Positions 1 to 8,421 of a stretch of 64,000 bases of DNA are shown one piece after another (within the stretch, counting starts at the first letter, position 1; the number at the start of each line of letters is the position of its first letter). A program made the translations under genes and the position numbers. This stretch comes from Flavobacterium undicola (GTDB taxonomy: Bacteria; Bacteroidota; Bacteroidia; Flavobacteriales; Flavobacteriaceae): assembly GCF_009909155.2 (NCBI RefSeq), contig NZ_JAAAPM020000016.1, positions 1 to 64,000 of the forward strand, given 5' to 3'. Below the pieces are notes generated by a model. It was not told the origin of the DNA. It searched no databases and was given only the letters and a program-made list of their open reading frames with translations.

Positions 1-73
1 CAATATGTCTAGGAACGTGTTCTTCTTATTATTTCTCTTCGTTTTTCACATTTGATGTGTTTCTCGAAGCGGG

Positions 74-105
74 TGCAAAAGTACAACTTCTTTTTAATCT
101 CGCAA
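74..105 (-). promoter_or_regulatory. Bacteroidetes-type promoter, first of three tandem copies
   Basis: On the minus strand TTG (103-105) is followed after 19 bases by TACTTTTG (76-83), an exact match to the Flavobacterium consensus TTG-N19-TAnnTTTG. The downstream bases read CACCCGC, as in the third copy. Transcription would run leftward out of the window. Confidence 0.7.
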
Positions 106-198
106 GAAATTTTTAAAGTTTTTTTTTGAAGAATTTTACTCTTCTCAAACTTCTTAATCTCTCACCAAAATCTCAAGGAACTTACCACATTTGCGGGG

Positions 199-230
199 TG
201 CAAAGATAATATTCTAATATTCTCTCACAA
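199..230 (-). promoter_or_regulatory. Bacteroidetes-type promoter, second tandem copy
   Basis: Minus-strand TTG (228-230), 19 bases, TATCTTTG (201-208), then CACCCCGC. Same layout and same downstream bases as the neighbouring copies about 110-125 bases away. Confidence 0.7.
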
Positions 231-308
231 GCTTTTTTTGACTTTTATTTTAACTTAATCATCAATCTTCTTGTCAGTATTTCTTAGAACGTGTATCGCT
301 GTTGCGGG

Positions 309-340
309 TGCAAAAGTAGAACCTTTATTCGTTTTGACAA
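309..340 (-). promoter_or_regulatory. Bacteroidetes-type promoter, third tandem copy
   Basis: Minus-strand TTG (338-340), 19 bases, TACTTTTG (311-318), then CACCCGC. Three exact-spacing promoters in a row with no gene between them and the left edge suggest a strongly expressed transcript starting off the window, most likely an rRNA operon (inference). Confidence 0.7.
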
Positions 341-551
341 TAGATTTTACAAAGTATTTTGAAAGTATTTTTTAATCAACTGAAAACGTGAAACTTATTT
401 TTTAGCTTTTTTGAGTTTTGTAAGGTTTTAGACTTGTTAACGCTATTTTAAACACAAAGAACACCAAGAAGACACAAAGCCCGCAAAGGCTATTCTAACA
501 AACTATACTAATATATATTAGTACATCTCGCTATTTCAAGCACGATTCACT

Positions 552-618
552 AGCCCAGATAGAAGTGAAAATCCTTTTGTGCCGGGGTTCGGCACAAAAG
601 ATTGAAACGGATAGCGGG
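552..618 (+). ncRNA. Structured repeat, Flavo-1-like, copy A
   Basis: The element begins AGCCCAGATAGAAG, continues to ATCCTTTT, carries a perfect 11-base-pair hairpin (574-584 with 590-600), then AAAGATTG and ACGGATAGCGGG. The same flanks around a different hairpin occur at about 17519, 47663 (opposite strand) and 49444. Conserved flanks with covarying stems indicate a structured RNA or DNA element. The Flavo-1 RNA motif known from Flavobacteria is the likeliest identity, from memory and not checked by a covariance search. Confidence 0.55.
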
Positions 619-696
619 AAATAGCTACTAATGAAAAAGACTAAAATAGCAATACAATACCTTTTTAGTCTCTTTATATAATAAGAGAACATTTAA

Positions 697-1932
697 CTAA
701 TCGAATCGAATTGCTTTTACTGGGGTTATTTTAGTAATAATATAAGACGGAATTAGCAATACCAGGAAGCAAACCCCAACCGTTAATACATTTAATAGTA
801 TAATATAAACGACATTTATATAAACAGGCGCTTGATTCACATAGTAATTCTCCGGATTAAGCTCGACGATTCCGAAATACTTTTGAATCAAGAGAATTGC
901 AATACCTATTAGGTTCCCCCAAAACAAACCTCGGAATATTAAATAAGAAGCATTATACAAGAACATTTTTCGGATTGTCCAATTGCTAGCGCCTATTGCT
1001 TTTAAGATTCCTATCATTTGTGTACGCTCCAAAATTAAAACCAACAATGCTACAACCATATTTATAGTAGCCACTAATATCATTACAATAAGTATGACTA
1101 CAATATTAAAATCAAACAATTGAAGCCATTCAAAAATATAACTGTATTTCTCCACTATAGTCTGTGAATCCAAAGTGGAACCGGTGTGCTCATAAACCTG
1201 CTCACCAACAGTCTTGATATCATCAAAGTCATTAACAAAAACCTCAAAAGCACCAACCTGATCCGACTTCCATTTATTAATTCGTTGAATATGTCGAATA
1301 TCACCCAATACATAAGTCGCATCAAATTCTTGAAAACCTGAATTAAAAATCCCAACGATTTTAAACCTTCTTATATTAGGTAATTTGTTTTGCCCTTCTT
1401 TCATAAAGAAGGTATTGAACTCATCGCCTACTTTAAGCTTTAACCTATTCGCTAAAAACTGAGAAATCAACACTTCTGAATTCAGACTTGCTGATAAATT
1501 AGGCAATCTACCCGAAACCAGGTATTCCTTTATATTATCCCATTTATAATCTGTACCTACTCCTTTAAAAACGATTCCTTCAAAAGCTTCCGCAGTTCTT
1601 ATAATCCCCGCCTTGCTGGCAACAGCCTGAACATGGCTCACTTCGGGCACCGAACTAAATTTAGGATAAAACTTTTGAATTTTAGAAACCGGGACTAAAG
1701 TAGCGTCAGATTGATTATTATCAAAATTAGCAATAATAATATGTCCGTTGAATGCGGAAATTTTTTCGCGAATCTTTTGCTGGAGTCCAATTCCTGTTGC
1801 CACAGACACAATCATCATGATCATTCCGATAGCAATAGCCGAAATTGCAATTTTTATAATAGGTGCCGATATACTGCTTTTATTATCTTTAGCAGTAATG
1901 AGTCTTTTAGCAATGAAATATTCTAAATTCAA
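697..1932 (-). CDS. FtsX/LolC-type ABC transporter permease
   Basis: A 411-residue inner-membrane permease with the MacB/LolC-LolE architecture: one membrane segment near residues 20-45, a large extracytoplasmic domain to about residue 260, then three membrane segments to the C-terminus, including the conserved LLVLILERTQMIGILKAIGA stretch. Such permeases pair with an ATPase to extract lipoproteins or other envelope substrates; no ATPase gene is adjacent, so the substrate cannot be named. No ATG is present at the N-terminus. I chose the TTG at 1932 (MNLEYFIAKR), which fits the family start. An in-frame TTG at 1947 lies only about five bases from the expected transcript start. Confidence 0.8.
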   Translation of the reverse strand: MNLEYFIAKRLITAKDNKSSISAPIIKIAISAIAIGMIMMIVSVATGIGLQQKIREKISAFNGHIIIANFDNNQSDATLVPVSKIQKFYPKFSSVPEVSHVQAVASKAGIIRTAEAFEGIVFKGVGTDYKWDNIKEYLVSGRLPNLSASLNSEVLISQFLANRLKLKVGDEFNTFFMKEGQNKLPNIRRFKIVGIFNSGFQEFDATYVLGDIRHIQRINKWKSDQVGAFEVFVNDFDDIKTVGEQVYEHTGSTLDSQTIVEKYSYIFEWLQLFDFNIVVILIVMILVATINMVVALLVLILERTQMIGILKAIGASNWTIRKMFLYNASYLIFRGLFWGNLIGIAILLIQKYFGIVELNPENYYVNQAPVYINVVYIILLNVLTVGVCFLVLLIPSYIITKITPVKAIRFD

Positions 1933-1957
1933 GTGATCTGTTTTCAAAATTGATGTT

Positions 1958-1965
1958 CAAAAATA
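1958..1965 (-). promoter_or_regulatory. -7 element of permease gene
   Basis: TATTTTTG on the minus strand, about 25 bases before the chosen TTG start of the permease. No clear -33 TTG is visible, so this is a half-match. Confidence 0.4.
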
Positions 1966-2036
1966 CAGCTTTATTCTTAGCCATTAACTAATCCACCATA
2001 TTATATACCGAATCCATATATTAACAACGTAAATAA

Positions 2037-2534
2037 TTAAAGAGGCATTTTCTTTTTCATTTCCTCTACAATATTATATGCAGCCGGACAGATAGGAATG
2101 TTTTTCAATGTAATATCAGTAATTTGCTGAAACTTCTTTCTATCAGTATGCGGAAATTCCCGACAAGCTTTAGGACGCACATCATAAATAAAACAAGTAT
2201 TATCAATATCTAGAAAACTACAAGGAACAGTTTGCAAAACATAATCTTTATCTTCATCTATACGAAGATATTGATCTATAAACTGCTGTGGTTTTTGCCT
2301 TAGATGTTTCGAAATTCGTTCAATATCGGCAGAAGTAAATAATGGCCCAGTCGTTTTACAACAATTAGCACACTCTAAACAATCCGTTTTCTTAAATTCA
2401 GCATCATGTAAATCCTGCATTACATAATCTAAATTCTTTGGTGTTTTCTTTTTAAGCTTATCAAAATACTTTTTATTTTCAAGTTGCTTATCTTTGGCTA
2501 GTTTTTCGAGATCGTTTAAGGATGGTTTGAGCAT
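2037..2534 (-). CDS. YkgJ-family cysteine cluster protein
   Basis: 165 residues with the YkgJ/UPF0153 pattern: C52, C55, C58 and C59 (LECANCCK), then C105, C114, C124 and C149. These cysteines are expected to bind zinc or an iron-sulfur cluster. No reaction is established for the family. The N-terminal 40 residues are lysine-rich and probably helical. The gene stands alone; the methyltransferase at 2626 is divergent from it. TAATTTTG at 2574-2581 on the minus strand could be its -7 element. Family assignment is firm; function is unknown. Confidence 0.85.
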   Translation of the reverse strand: MLKPSLNDLEKLAKDKQLENKKYFDKLKKKTPKNLDYVMQDLHDAEFKKTDCLECANCCKTTGPLFTSADIERISKHLRQKPQQFIDQYLRIDEDKDYVLQTVPCSFLDIDNTCFIYDVRPKACREFPHTDRKKFQQITDITLKNIPICPAAYNIVEEMKKKMPL

Positions 2535-2625
2535 TTGCGGGTTTGATTTTTCGTTTATTTAAAAACTACGCTCCAAAATTACTCAAATCGATAAACAATT
2601 TACCACATTACCCAATAAAACTATT

Positions 2626-3330
2626 ATGAAAGACCTATTTGGCAAAGCTATTCTTGACTATCAAACGAATAATTCTCCAGAAGATTTAATTACTGAAACC
2701 ACTATTTCGGAAGAAGACGAAATGAGTCTTTCTTATTTATTTCGAAATTTCGAAGCAATGCCTACTATCGAACAAAAAGCATTGCAATTAGCCAAAGGAA
2801 AAACACTGGATGTTGGAGCTGGAGCAGGAAGTCATAGTTTGTATTTACAGAACGAAAGAAACTTAGACACGACTGCAATTGACATTTCGGCTAATGCCAT
2901 TAAAACTTGCCAACTTCGCGGTCTGAAAAAAGCTTTGGTTCAAGATATTTTGACTTTAGAAGACGAAAAATATGATAGCATTTTATTGCTTATGAATGGT
3001 ACAGGGATTTTTGGCACTTTAAAAAACACTTCTAAGTTTCTTCAAAAACTAAAATCCTTATTAAATCCTGAAGGGCAAATTTTGATTGACAGTTCGGATA
3101 TCATTTACATGTTTGACGAAGATGAAGACGGCGCATACGAAGTTCCAGCAAATACTTATTATGGCGAATTAGAATTTACCGTTAGTTATAAAGGCGAAAA
3201 AGAAGATTCTTTCCCTTGGCTTTACCTAGATTACAACACACTTCAAAATGCGGCAAATGACAACGGACTGAAATGCGAATTAATTTTAAAAGGCGAACAT
3301 TATGATTATTTAGCTCGATTATGCTTATAA
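2626..3330 (+). CDS. Class I SAM-dependent methyltransferase
   Basis: 234 residues. Motif I is LDVGAGAGS at residues 61-69, with an acidic residue at the end of the next strand (TTAIDIS) and the family's NGTGIFG loop further on, which together mark a Rossmann-fold S-adenosylmethionine-dependent methyltransferase. The substrate cannot be deduced. It is divergent from the cysteine-cluster gene and convergent with queE, so it is probably a single-gene unit, ending at the hairpin at 3345-3376. Length is complete and the ATG is preceded by an AT-rich leader, as usual in this phylum. Confidence 0.8.
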   Translation: MKDLFGKAILDYQTNNSPEDLITETTISEEDEMSLSYLFRNFEAMPTIEQKALQLAKGKTLDVGAGAGSHSLYLQNERNLDTTAIDISANAIKTCQLRGLKKALVQDILTLEDEKYDSILLLMNGTGIFGTLKNTSKFLQKLKSLLNPEGQILIDSSDIIYMFDEDEDGAYEVPANTYYGELEFTVSYKGEKEDSFPWLYLDYNTLQNAANDNGLKCELILKGEHYDYLARLCL

Positions 3331-3344
3331 AAAAATTGAAAACG

Positions 3345-3376
3345 AAAAAGCCAAATAAAATTTTATTTAGCTTTTT
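3345..3376. terminator. Bidirectional terminator hairpin
   Basis: Near-perfect 16-base inverted repeat (3345-3360 with 3361-3376, one mismatch) with A-run and T-run flanks, placed between the convergent methyltransferase and queE genes. Confidence 0.7.
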
Positions 3377-3382
3377 TGGTTT

Positions 3383-4015
3383 CTAAGGAATATTCAAATA
3401 TTTATGTGTTTGTAATGAAACTCTCCACTTTGGATTATTCATTACATAGTCTACAATTAACGGAGTCATTTCTTCTTTTTTACTCCATTCAGGTTGTAAA
3501 AACAATATCGCTTTATCATTTACTAATTCTGCTTGCTCTTCTGCAAAAATAAAATCGTGCTTATTATGAATAATTACTTTCAATTCATGAGCGGCATTAT
3601 AAACAGTTTCTGTTGGTAATTTATTTTTCTTTGGCGAAAGACAAATCCAATCCCAGGTTCCCGAAAGCGGATAAGCTCCAGAAGTTTCAATGTGTACTTT
3701 CAAATTTTTATCTTTCAACCTGGAAGTCAATAAAGACATATCCCAAGTTAAAGGCTCACCGCCTGTTATAACTACAGTATCAGCATATTTACTAGCATTA
3801 TCAACTATGATATTAATACTCGTTGGAGGATGCAATTCGGCATTCCAACTTTCTTTAACATCGCACCAGTGACAACCTACGTCACATCCACCGATTCTAA
3901 TAAAATAAGCTGCTGTTCCAGTATGAAATCCTTCTCCTTGAATGGTATAAAATTCCTCCATCAAAGGCAACATAGCGCCTTTGTTCACTTCTAATTGAAT
4001 TTCTTTTGATAGCAT
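3383..4015 (-). CDS. queE: 7-carboxy-7-deazaguanine synthase QueE
   Basis: 210 residues. A radical SAM enzyme that converts 6-carboxytetrahydropterin to 7-carboxy-7-deazaguanine, the third step towards preQ0 and queuosine. The cluster motif CX3CX2C is C44, C48, C51 (GGCDVGCHWCD), preceded by EEFYTIQGEGFHTG, the QueE signature, and followed by the TGGEPL glycine-rich SAM-binding motif. queA, a later queuosine gene, is also in this window at 17686-18735, but no queC, queD or queF was seen. A promoter sits just upstream, giving a leader of only about 13 bases. Confidence 0.93.
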   Translation of the reverse strand: MLSKEIQLEVNKGAMLPLMEEFYTIQGEGFHTGTAAYFIRIGGCDVGCHWCDVKESWNAELHPPTSINIIVDNASKYADTVVITGGEPLTWDMSLLTSRLKDKNLKVHIETSGAYPLSGTWDWICLSPKKNKLPTETVYNAAHELKVIIHNKHDFIFAEEQAELVNDKAILFLQPEWSKKEEMTPLIVDYVMNNPKWRVSLQTHKYLNIP

Positions 4016-4032
4016 TTTTATAATTTAGGGTG

Positions 4033-4066
4033 CAAAGATAACTAATTTGCAAAAGAGATTCTTCAA
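4033..4066 (-). promoter_or_regulatory. queE promoter
   Basis: Minus-strand TATCTTTG at 4033-4040 with TTG at 4064-4066, spacing 23, the upper end of the accepted range. The bases after the -7 box (CACCC) resemble those at the three promoters at the left end. Confidence 0.55.
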
Positions 4067-4094
4067 TTATCTCAAATGCTTAACAAAACCGCAT

Positions 4095-4121
4095 AAAAAA
4101 AGCCAGTATCTCTACTGGCTT
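4095..4121 (-). terminator. Terminator of the exbB-tonB-TPR operon
   Basis: On the minus strand a 9-base-pair stem (AAGCCAGTA with TACTGGCTT, loop of four) is followed by a run of T. It lies 18 bases past the stop codon of the TPR gene. Confidence 0.8.
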
Positions 4122-4139
4122 AATTAATTTTCAAATCGA

Positions 4140-5810
4140 CTATTGAAGTGATTTCAATGATTGAAGTGAATATTTGTTTGTTGGATCTATTGCAAGTGTT
4201 TTATTAAAATTCTCGATTGCTTTAGCTTTATCAAAATTTGCATACCCAGCTCCCATAGTGTTATAAGCTTCAACCAACTTTGTTTTCACAGTAGGCTTAG
4301 CTAATTCCTCAGGACCTTTAGCAACAACATGATCAATATACTCTTGGTAATATTTAATCATAGCTTGATCATCTTCTAGTAAACTATTTGTTCTGGCACG
4401 AGAAACATAAGCATCAACAGTCTCAGGAGAAGCTTCTAATACATTTCCATAAGCAATATCCGCTTTTTTCAATGCAACCATATCTCTTTCTGCTACCGGT
4501 TTTCCAGCATTAGCAAAATAAATAGAATTTCCGAAATAGAAATTATCAATTAAAAATGATTTACTCTCTTTATAAGATGTTGCAATTTCTAAAATAGCTG
4601 AAGCTTCTTTAAACATTTTTTTCTCATAAAACTTTTTCCCAACATCACCTAATCCGTCTGCAACTGAAGGCTCTAGTTCAACTGCTTTTTTAATAAACGC
4701 AATACCCTCAGCATACAAAGCAGAATCAACAGCTGTTTCCTCAGCATTTGTTCCTTTCTTAATTTTTGCTTTACCTAAGTATAAATAATCCAAAGAAATT
4801 ACTTTATTAGATGGATTATTTATAAAATCTTGCAAAGAAGAGATAGCAGCATCATTATTACCATTTTCGAAAGCAGCATATCCTAAATATCTAAAGATTC
4901 TTGGATTTACTTTATCTAATTCTTTCATTTTATTAGCCTCAATTTCTAAAGCTTTGTAATCTTTAGCCAAAATCAAGAAATCAGCATGACGCATACGAGA
5001 CACCAATGAATAATCAGTAAGTGACATGTATTTTTCATAATAAGTCAAAGCCTGTTTGATGTACTGCTCATAACGACCAGGAACATTAGCCGCCCAGTAG
5101 TAATAAGTTTGAGCAAGCTCTCTATAAACTGGACCGTAATTAGGACTTAACGCAATTACTTCATTGTAAGCAGCAACTGCTTCTTGATACGCTTTTGCAC
5201 CTTTCAACAAAACTCCCAATTGCATTTTTGCTCTAATTAAAGTATTGTCTGCTTGGAAAGCATTACGGTATGCCGAGAAAGCTTCATTTTGATTTTTATC
5301 TCCATAAAAAGCATCTCCTAAAGCCAAAAGAACATGTGGTTCAGTTGGATTTTTCTCTTTAGCAATCGCTAAAGTTGCAAGAGCCGCTTTGTAATCAGGA
5401 TGAGAGTTATCCATATATGCATTAGCAATATAAATATACTCATCGAAATCTTTTTTACGTGCTTGACTTTTTGCAGATTCAAATTTTGCTTTTGCAGCTA
5501 CTACATCATTATTTTCTAAATCAATTTGCCCCAATCCAATATTATTAAAATGAGCACCATCTTTAGCTTTCAATCCTTCATTGTAGGTAATCTTAGCCGA
5601 ATCAATTACACTTTGATTCAAATAAATATTCCCTAAAAGGAAGAAAGCTTTTCCTTCAGAAGGATTTGATTTTATAATAGATTTTAAAGCTGTTTTTGCT
5701 TTTTGAAATTGTTCTGCATCTATTTGCTTTTTCACTTCATTAATATCTTGTGCTTGTAAAGCAGAAGCTGAAGCGAAAAATGCAACGCTTAAAATTTTAA
5801 ATTTGTTCAT
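4140..5810 (-). CDS. Secreted TPR-repeat protein
   Basis: 556 residues from the ATG at 5810; it begins MNKFKILSVAFFASASALQAQ, a clear signal peptide cleaved after QAQ. The rest is a chain of tetratricopeptide repeats (for example around KAFFLLGNIYLNQ, AKMQLGVLLKGAKAYQEAVAAY and MGAGYANFDKAKAIENFNKTLA), so it is a periplasmic or outer-membrane-facing scaffold. An in-frame ATG at 5840 would place ten residues before the signal peptide and is less likely. It is the last gene of the exbB operon, directly after the PstS-like lipoprotein, which suggests it works with TonB-dependent uptake. The exact role is unknown. Confidence 0.85.
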   Translation of the reverse strand: MNKFKILSVAFFASASALQAQDINEVKKQIDAEQFQKAKTALKSIIKSNPSEGKAFFLLGNIYLNQSVIDSAKITYNEGLKAKDGAHFNNIGLGQIDLENNDVVAAKAKFESAKSQARKKDFDEYIYIANAYMDNSHPDYKAALATLAIAKEKNPTEPHVLLALGDAFYGDKNQNEAFSAYRNAFQADNTLIRAKMQLGVLLKGAKAYQEAVAAYNEVIALSPNYGPVYRELAQTYYYWAANVPGRYEQYIKQALTYYEKYMSLTDYSLVSRMRHADFLILAKDYKALEIEANKMKELDKVNPRIFRYLGYAAFENGNNDAAISSLQDFINNPSNKVISLDYLYLGKAKIKKGTNAEETAVDSALYAEGIAFIKKAVELEPSVADGLGDVGKKFYEKKMFKEASAILEIATSYKESKSFLIDNFYFGNSIYFANAGKPVAERDMVALKKADIAYGNVLEASPETVDAYVSRARTNSLLEDDQAMIKYYQEYIDHVVAKGPEELAKPTVKTKLVEAYNTMGAGYANFDKAKAIENFNKTLAIDPTNKYSLQSLKSLQ

Positions 5811-5862
5811 TGTAACTTTATTTAATTTGTTCATTTCCATTATTCTTTTCTCATTAATAATG

Positions 5863-6768
5863 CTATTTGTTTCTAATTAGAATCTTTCTTCCAGGCATCG
5901 TTGTTGGCAACATTCCTGATTTCAATACGATTCTTTGTCCAATCTCTCCAGCCAAAAATGAAGCAAAGCCCATTCCTAATCCTGAATATCCTTGACAATT
6001 CACAATAAACAAATCGCGTGCCAAAGGATAAGTTCCCTCTGCCAGATTATTTTGAGTAGGCGCAAAATAAGAATTTTTATTTAAACCTTTCACGCTTAAA
6101 ACGTTAATATTAGTTAAATAATCTTTAATATTTACTGTAGGTTGCAACAACCAATTTACTCCAACAATCCCAATCATTCCGTCATTTTCAGCAACAAACT
6201 TAACGACTTCTTCATTCGATTTAAAAGAATAAACTCCTTTTTGAGGAACTTGTTTTACTCCAGCCAGAGCTGTCATATAACGAACGGTACTTGAATTAGG
6301 ATTATCAAACACCAAACCTTTAATCTTTGTTTGAGCACTCCCTTTCAAAAATGCAACAACATCTTTAATCGCAATTAAAGTATCTGTATCTTTTTTATTC
6401 GAAATCAAAGCAATAGCATCTGTGGCAATTTTTGTCGTTTTGGGCTTAATCTTTAATTGATCAAAAAACTTAATTTCGTCAGTATTTAATTCTCTTGACA
6501 AAACAACAATTCGAGAAGTATCTTTAAGAAATGCTTTCATCACTTCTTTTTCTGATTTAGCTTCAAGAACAATTTTGGCATTATAAGTACTTTCAAAAAC
6601 CGCAATTTGATCCTCAATTAAAGGCTTGATAGTCTCATCAACCAATAGGATTGCTTTACCCTTAAGTATAGTTTCTTTGTCTTTTTTCGAATCTGATTGT
6701 TTACATGAAACAAATACTCCAACTGCGAAAAAGAAAAAAACAGACAATAACAATATTATTTTTTTCAT
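5863..6768 (-). CDS. PstS-like substrate-binding lipoprotein
   Basis: 301 residues. The signal peptide ends in a lipobox with the cysteine at residue 22 (FVSC), so it is a membrane-anchored lipoprotein. The body follows the PstS/phosphate-binding fold, with NPNSSTVRYM matching the family's serine-rich anion-binding loop and a C-terminal GFASFLAGEIGQRIVLKSGMLP segment. No phosphate permease (pstC, pstA, pstB) is nearby. Instead it sits two bases after a small membrane gene in an ExbB/ExbD/TonB operon, so a sensing or accessory role in TonB-driven import is as plausible as phosphate binding. Family is fairly sure; ligand is not. Confidence 0.8.
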   Translation of the reverse strand: MKKIILLLSVFFFFAVGVFVSCKQSDSKKDKETILKGKAILLVDETIKPLIEDQIAVFESTYNAKIVLEAKSEKEVMKAFLKDTSRIVVLSRELNTDEIKFFDQLKIKPKTTKIATDAIALISNKKDTDTLIAIKDVVAFLKGSAQTKIKGLVFDNPNSSTVRYMTALAGVKQVPQKGVYSFKSNEEVVKFVAENDGMIGIVGVNWLLQPTVNIKDYLTNINVLSVKGLNKNSYFAPTQNNLAEGTYPLARDLFIVNCQGYSGLGMGFASFLAGEIGQRIVLKSGMLPTTMPGRKILIRNK

Positions 6769-6770
6769 GA

Positions 6771-7001
6771 CTATTCTTTATTATCATTAACAATTCGCAT
6801 GCAACGAATAAAAGCATACACTATCAAAAGGACTCCAAAAGCAATTCTGTAATTCATAGGCATACTCATTGGAAAATTATCCATAAAGATAACGATTAGT
6901 CCCAAAACGAAGTATAACATAAAAAACAAAATACCTATAACGAGAAGAAATCGCTCTCTAAGCGATTTCTTCTGAAAATTTGTAATAAACCTTTTCAACA
7001 T
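6771..7001 (-). CDS. Small two-helix membrane protein
   Basis: 76 residues with two hydrophobic segments (about 19-40 and 50-66) and a basic N-terminus (MLKRFITNFQKKSLRERF), so probably a two-pass inner-membrane protein with both ends in the cytoplasm. I do not recognise a named family. Its start codon overlaps the tonB stop by one base (TAATG) and it ends two bases before the PstS-like gene, so it is certainly part of the operon and probably translationally coupled to tonB. Confidence 0.75.
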   Translation of the reverse strand: MLKRFITNFQKKSLRERFLLVIGILFFMLYFVLGLIVIFMDNFPMSMPMNYRIAFGVLLIVYAFIRCMRIVNDNKE

Positions 7002-7810
7002 TATTCTTGTTGTTGAATTGCAATAGGCAATGAATATTGTACCCTAACTGGTTTTCCATTTTGAATACCTGGATTCCATTTTGGTGATTTTTGCAAAACT
7101 CTTATTGCTTCTTTTCCAGTTCCGTAACCAATATCTCTTAAAACTTTAATATCTGTTAACGATCCATCTTTTTCAACAACAAAAGATACATAAACCTTTC
7201 CTTTCAAACCTTCTTCTTCAGGTGTACGGTAGTTTTTACCCACAAAAGAATAAAACTTATCCATCCCTCCTGGGAAATCTGGTTTTACTTCAATACCTGC
7301 AGTACTATAAACTTGATCATCTGACTCTTCAACTACTTGACTAGTTTTAGGTCCAGTTCCAGCAGGCGCAACAGTTAACTCTGCATCTGGGTCACCTTTA
7401 ATAGTTTCAGCACCTGTTTTTTTATCTTTTAAGTCTACAATCTTAGGTGGTTCTTCAACCACTTCATCAGCTTTGGCCACAACTGGCTTAACAAATTTCA
7501 CCTGATCTACTGCTGGAGGAGGTGGTGGTGGTGGTGGAGCGTTCAATTTAGGCGGCTCAACTTTCTTTGGAGGTAACTTTACAGTTGTAAGTTTAATATC
7601 CTTGAGTGAATTATCTTCTTCACCTCCTTTAGGAATCAAACTGATAATAAGAGGAGCACTAACTGCCAAACTAAAAAAGAAAGCACCAATAAGCAGGGCT
7701 TTAATAGTAGTCTTACGGTTAGATTTTCTTAAATCATAAGCCCCATAGAGTTTATTACGACCTTCGAAAACAATTTCAACCCATTGGTTTTTTAATATAT
7801 CTAATTTCAT
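7001..7810 (-). CDS. tonB: Energy transducer TonB
   Basis: 269 residues. The cytoplasmic N-terminus contains the Bacteroidetes signature GRNKLYGAYDLRKSN. One membrane helix follows at about residues 36-58, then a proline-rich spacer with a run of eight prolines, and a C-terminal TonB domain (about 185-269) with FPGGMDKFYSFV and the final VQYSLPI strand. It transmits the proton-motive force from ExbB/ExbD to outer-membrane TonB-dependent receptors. It follows two exbD genes and exbB in the same orientation, the normal order in Flavobacteria. Confidence 0.93.
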   Translation of the reverse strand: MKLDILKNQWVEIVFEGRNKLYGAYDLRKSNRKTTIKALLIGAFFFSLAVSAPLIISLIPKGGEEDNSLKDIKLTTVKLPPKKVEPPKLNAPPPPPPPPAVDQVKFVKPVVAKADEVVEEPPKIVDLKDKKTGAETIKGDPDAELTVAPAGTGPKTSQVVEESDDQVYSTAGIEVKPDFPGGMDKFYSFVGKNYRTPEEEGLKGKVYVSFVVEKDGSLTDIKVLRDIGYGTGKEAIRVLQKSPKWNPGIQNGKPVRVQYSLPIAIQQQE

Positions 7811-7850
7811 TTTTCTTAATTATTAGGTTATTAAGAAAACAAGATTGCTC

Positions 7851-8402
7851 TTATTTTCCTTCTAACAATTTTTGTTCCTCAGGTAAAAAATCATTAACGA
7901 TTGTATATGTAGGAATTGAAGAGATAGCCATTTCATCTAAAATATCAACTACATTCTTGTATGTTGATTTTTTAGTAGGTTTAATAATTACAATCATTCC
8001 CTGATCTGGTTTCCCTTTTGCTGTAGAATATGCTAAAACTTCTTTTTTTCTTTTTAGTAATTCTTTACGTATTCCATCTTTCCCGTAAGCAATAAGTTTA
8101 GGAGTCATCGGATTATTAACTAACCCCATGTAATAAAACATCTTATCCTTGTCTCCTAACAATACAGTCATTGTACGATGCTCATCAACTTTAATATCCT
8201 TTTGCTCTTTCTTCGGATCTTTATCTGGCAACCCCAAACTCATCGATTGAGGTTTAGACAACGAAGTGGTAAGCATAAAGAATGTGATAAGTAAGAATGC
8301 CAAATCCACCATGGCAGTTAAATCTACCTTTGAATTTTGCTTTTTACTTCTTACTTTGCCGCCTTTACCACCACCACTGTCGCCGGTATTTAATTCAGCC
8401 AT
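7851..8402 (-). CDS. exbD: ExbD/TolR proton-channel subunit, second copy
   Basis: 183 residues. A glycine- and lysine-rich cytoplasmic N-terminus leads into one membrane helix with the essential aspartate at D33 (VDLAFLLITFFML), then a periplasmic domain. It forms the proton-conducting stator with ExbB. This and the preceding exbD differ strongly outside the helix, so they are probably distinct subunits and not a recent duplication. The gene lies 19 bases after the first exbD. Confidence 0.92.
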   Translation of the reverse strand: MAELNTGDSGGGKGGKVRSKKQNSKVDLTAMVDLAFLLITFFMLTTSLSKPQSMSLGLPDKDPKKEQKDIKVDEHRTMTVLLGDKDKMFYYMGLVNNPMTPKLIAYGKDGIRKELLKRKKEVLAYSTAKGKPDQGMIVIIKPTKKSTYKNVVDILDEMAISSIPTYTIVNDFLPEEQKLLEGK

Positions 8403-8421
8403 TTTAGTGTATTTTTTTTAA

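Larger units (their letters stand above)
1..696. other. Gene-free left end
   Basis: No credible coding sequence is visible. The stretch holds the three tandem leftward promoters (74-340), AT-rich DNA, and a structured repeat at 552-618. The first bases, read on the minus strand, end in GACATATTG, which resembles the leader seen before Bacteroidetes 16S rRNA genes; this supports but does not prove an rRNA operon beyond position 1. Confidence 0.6.
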
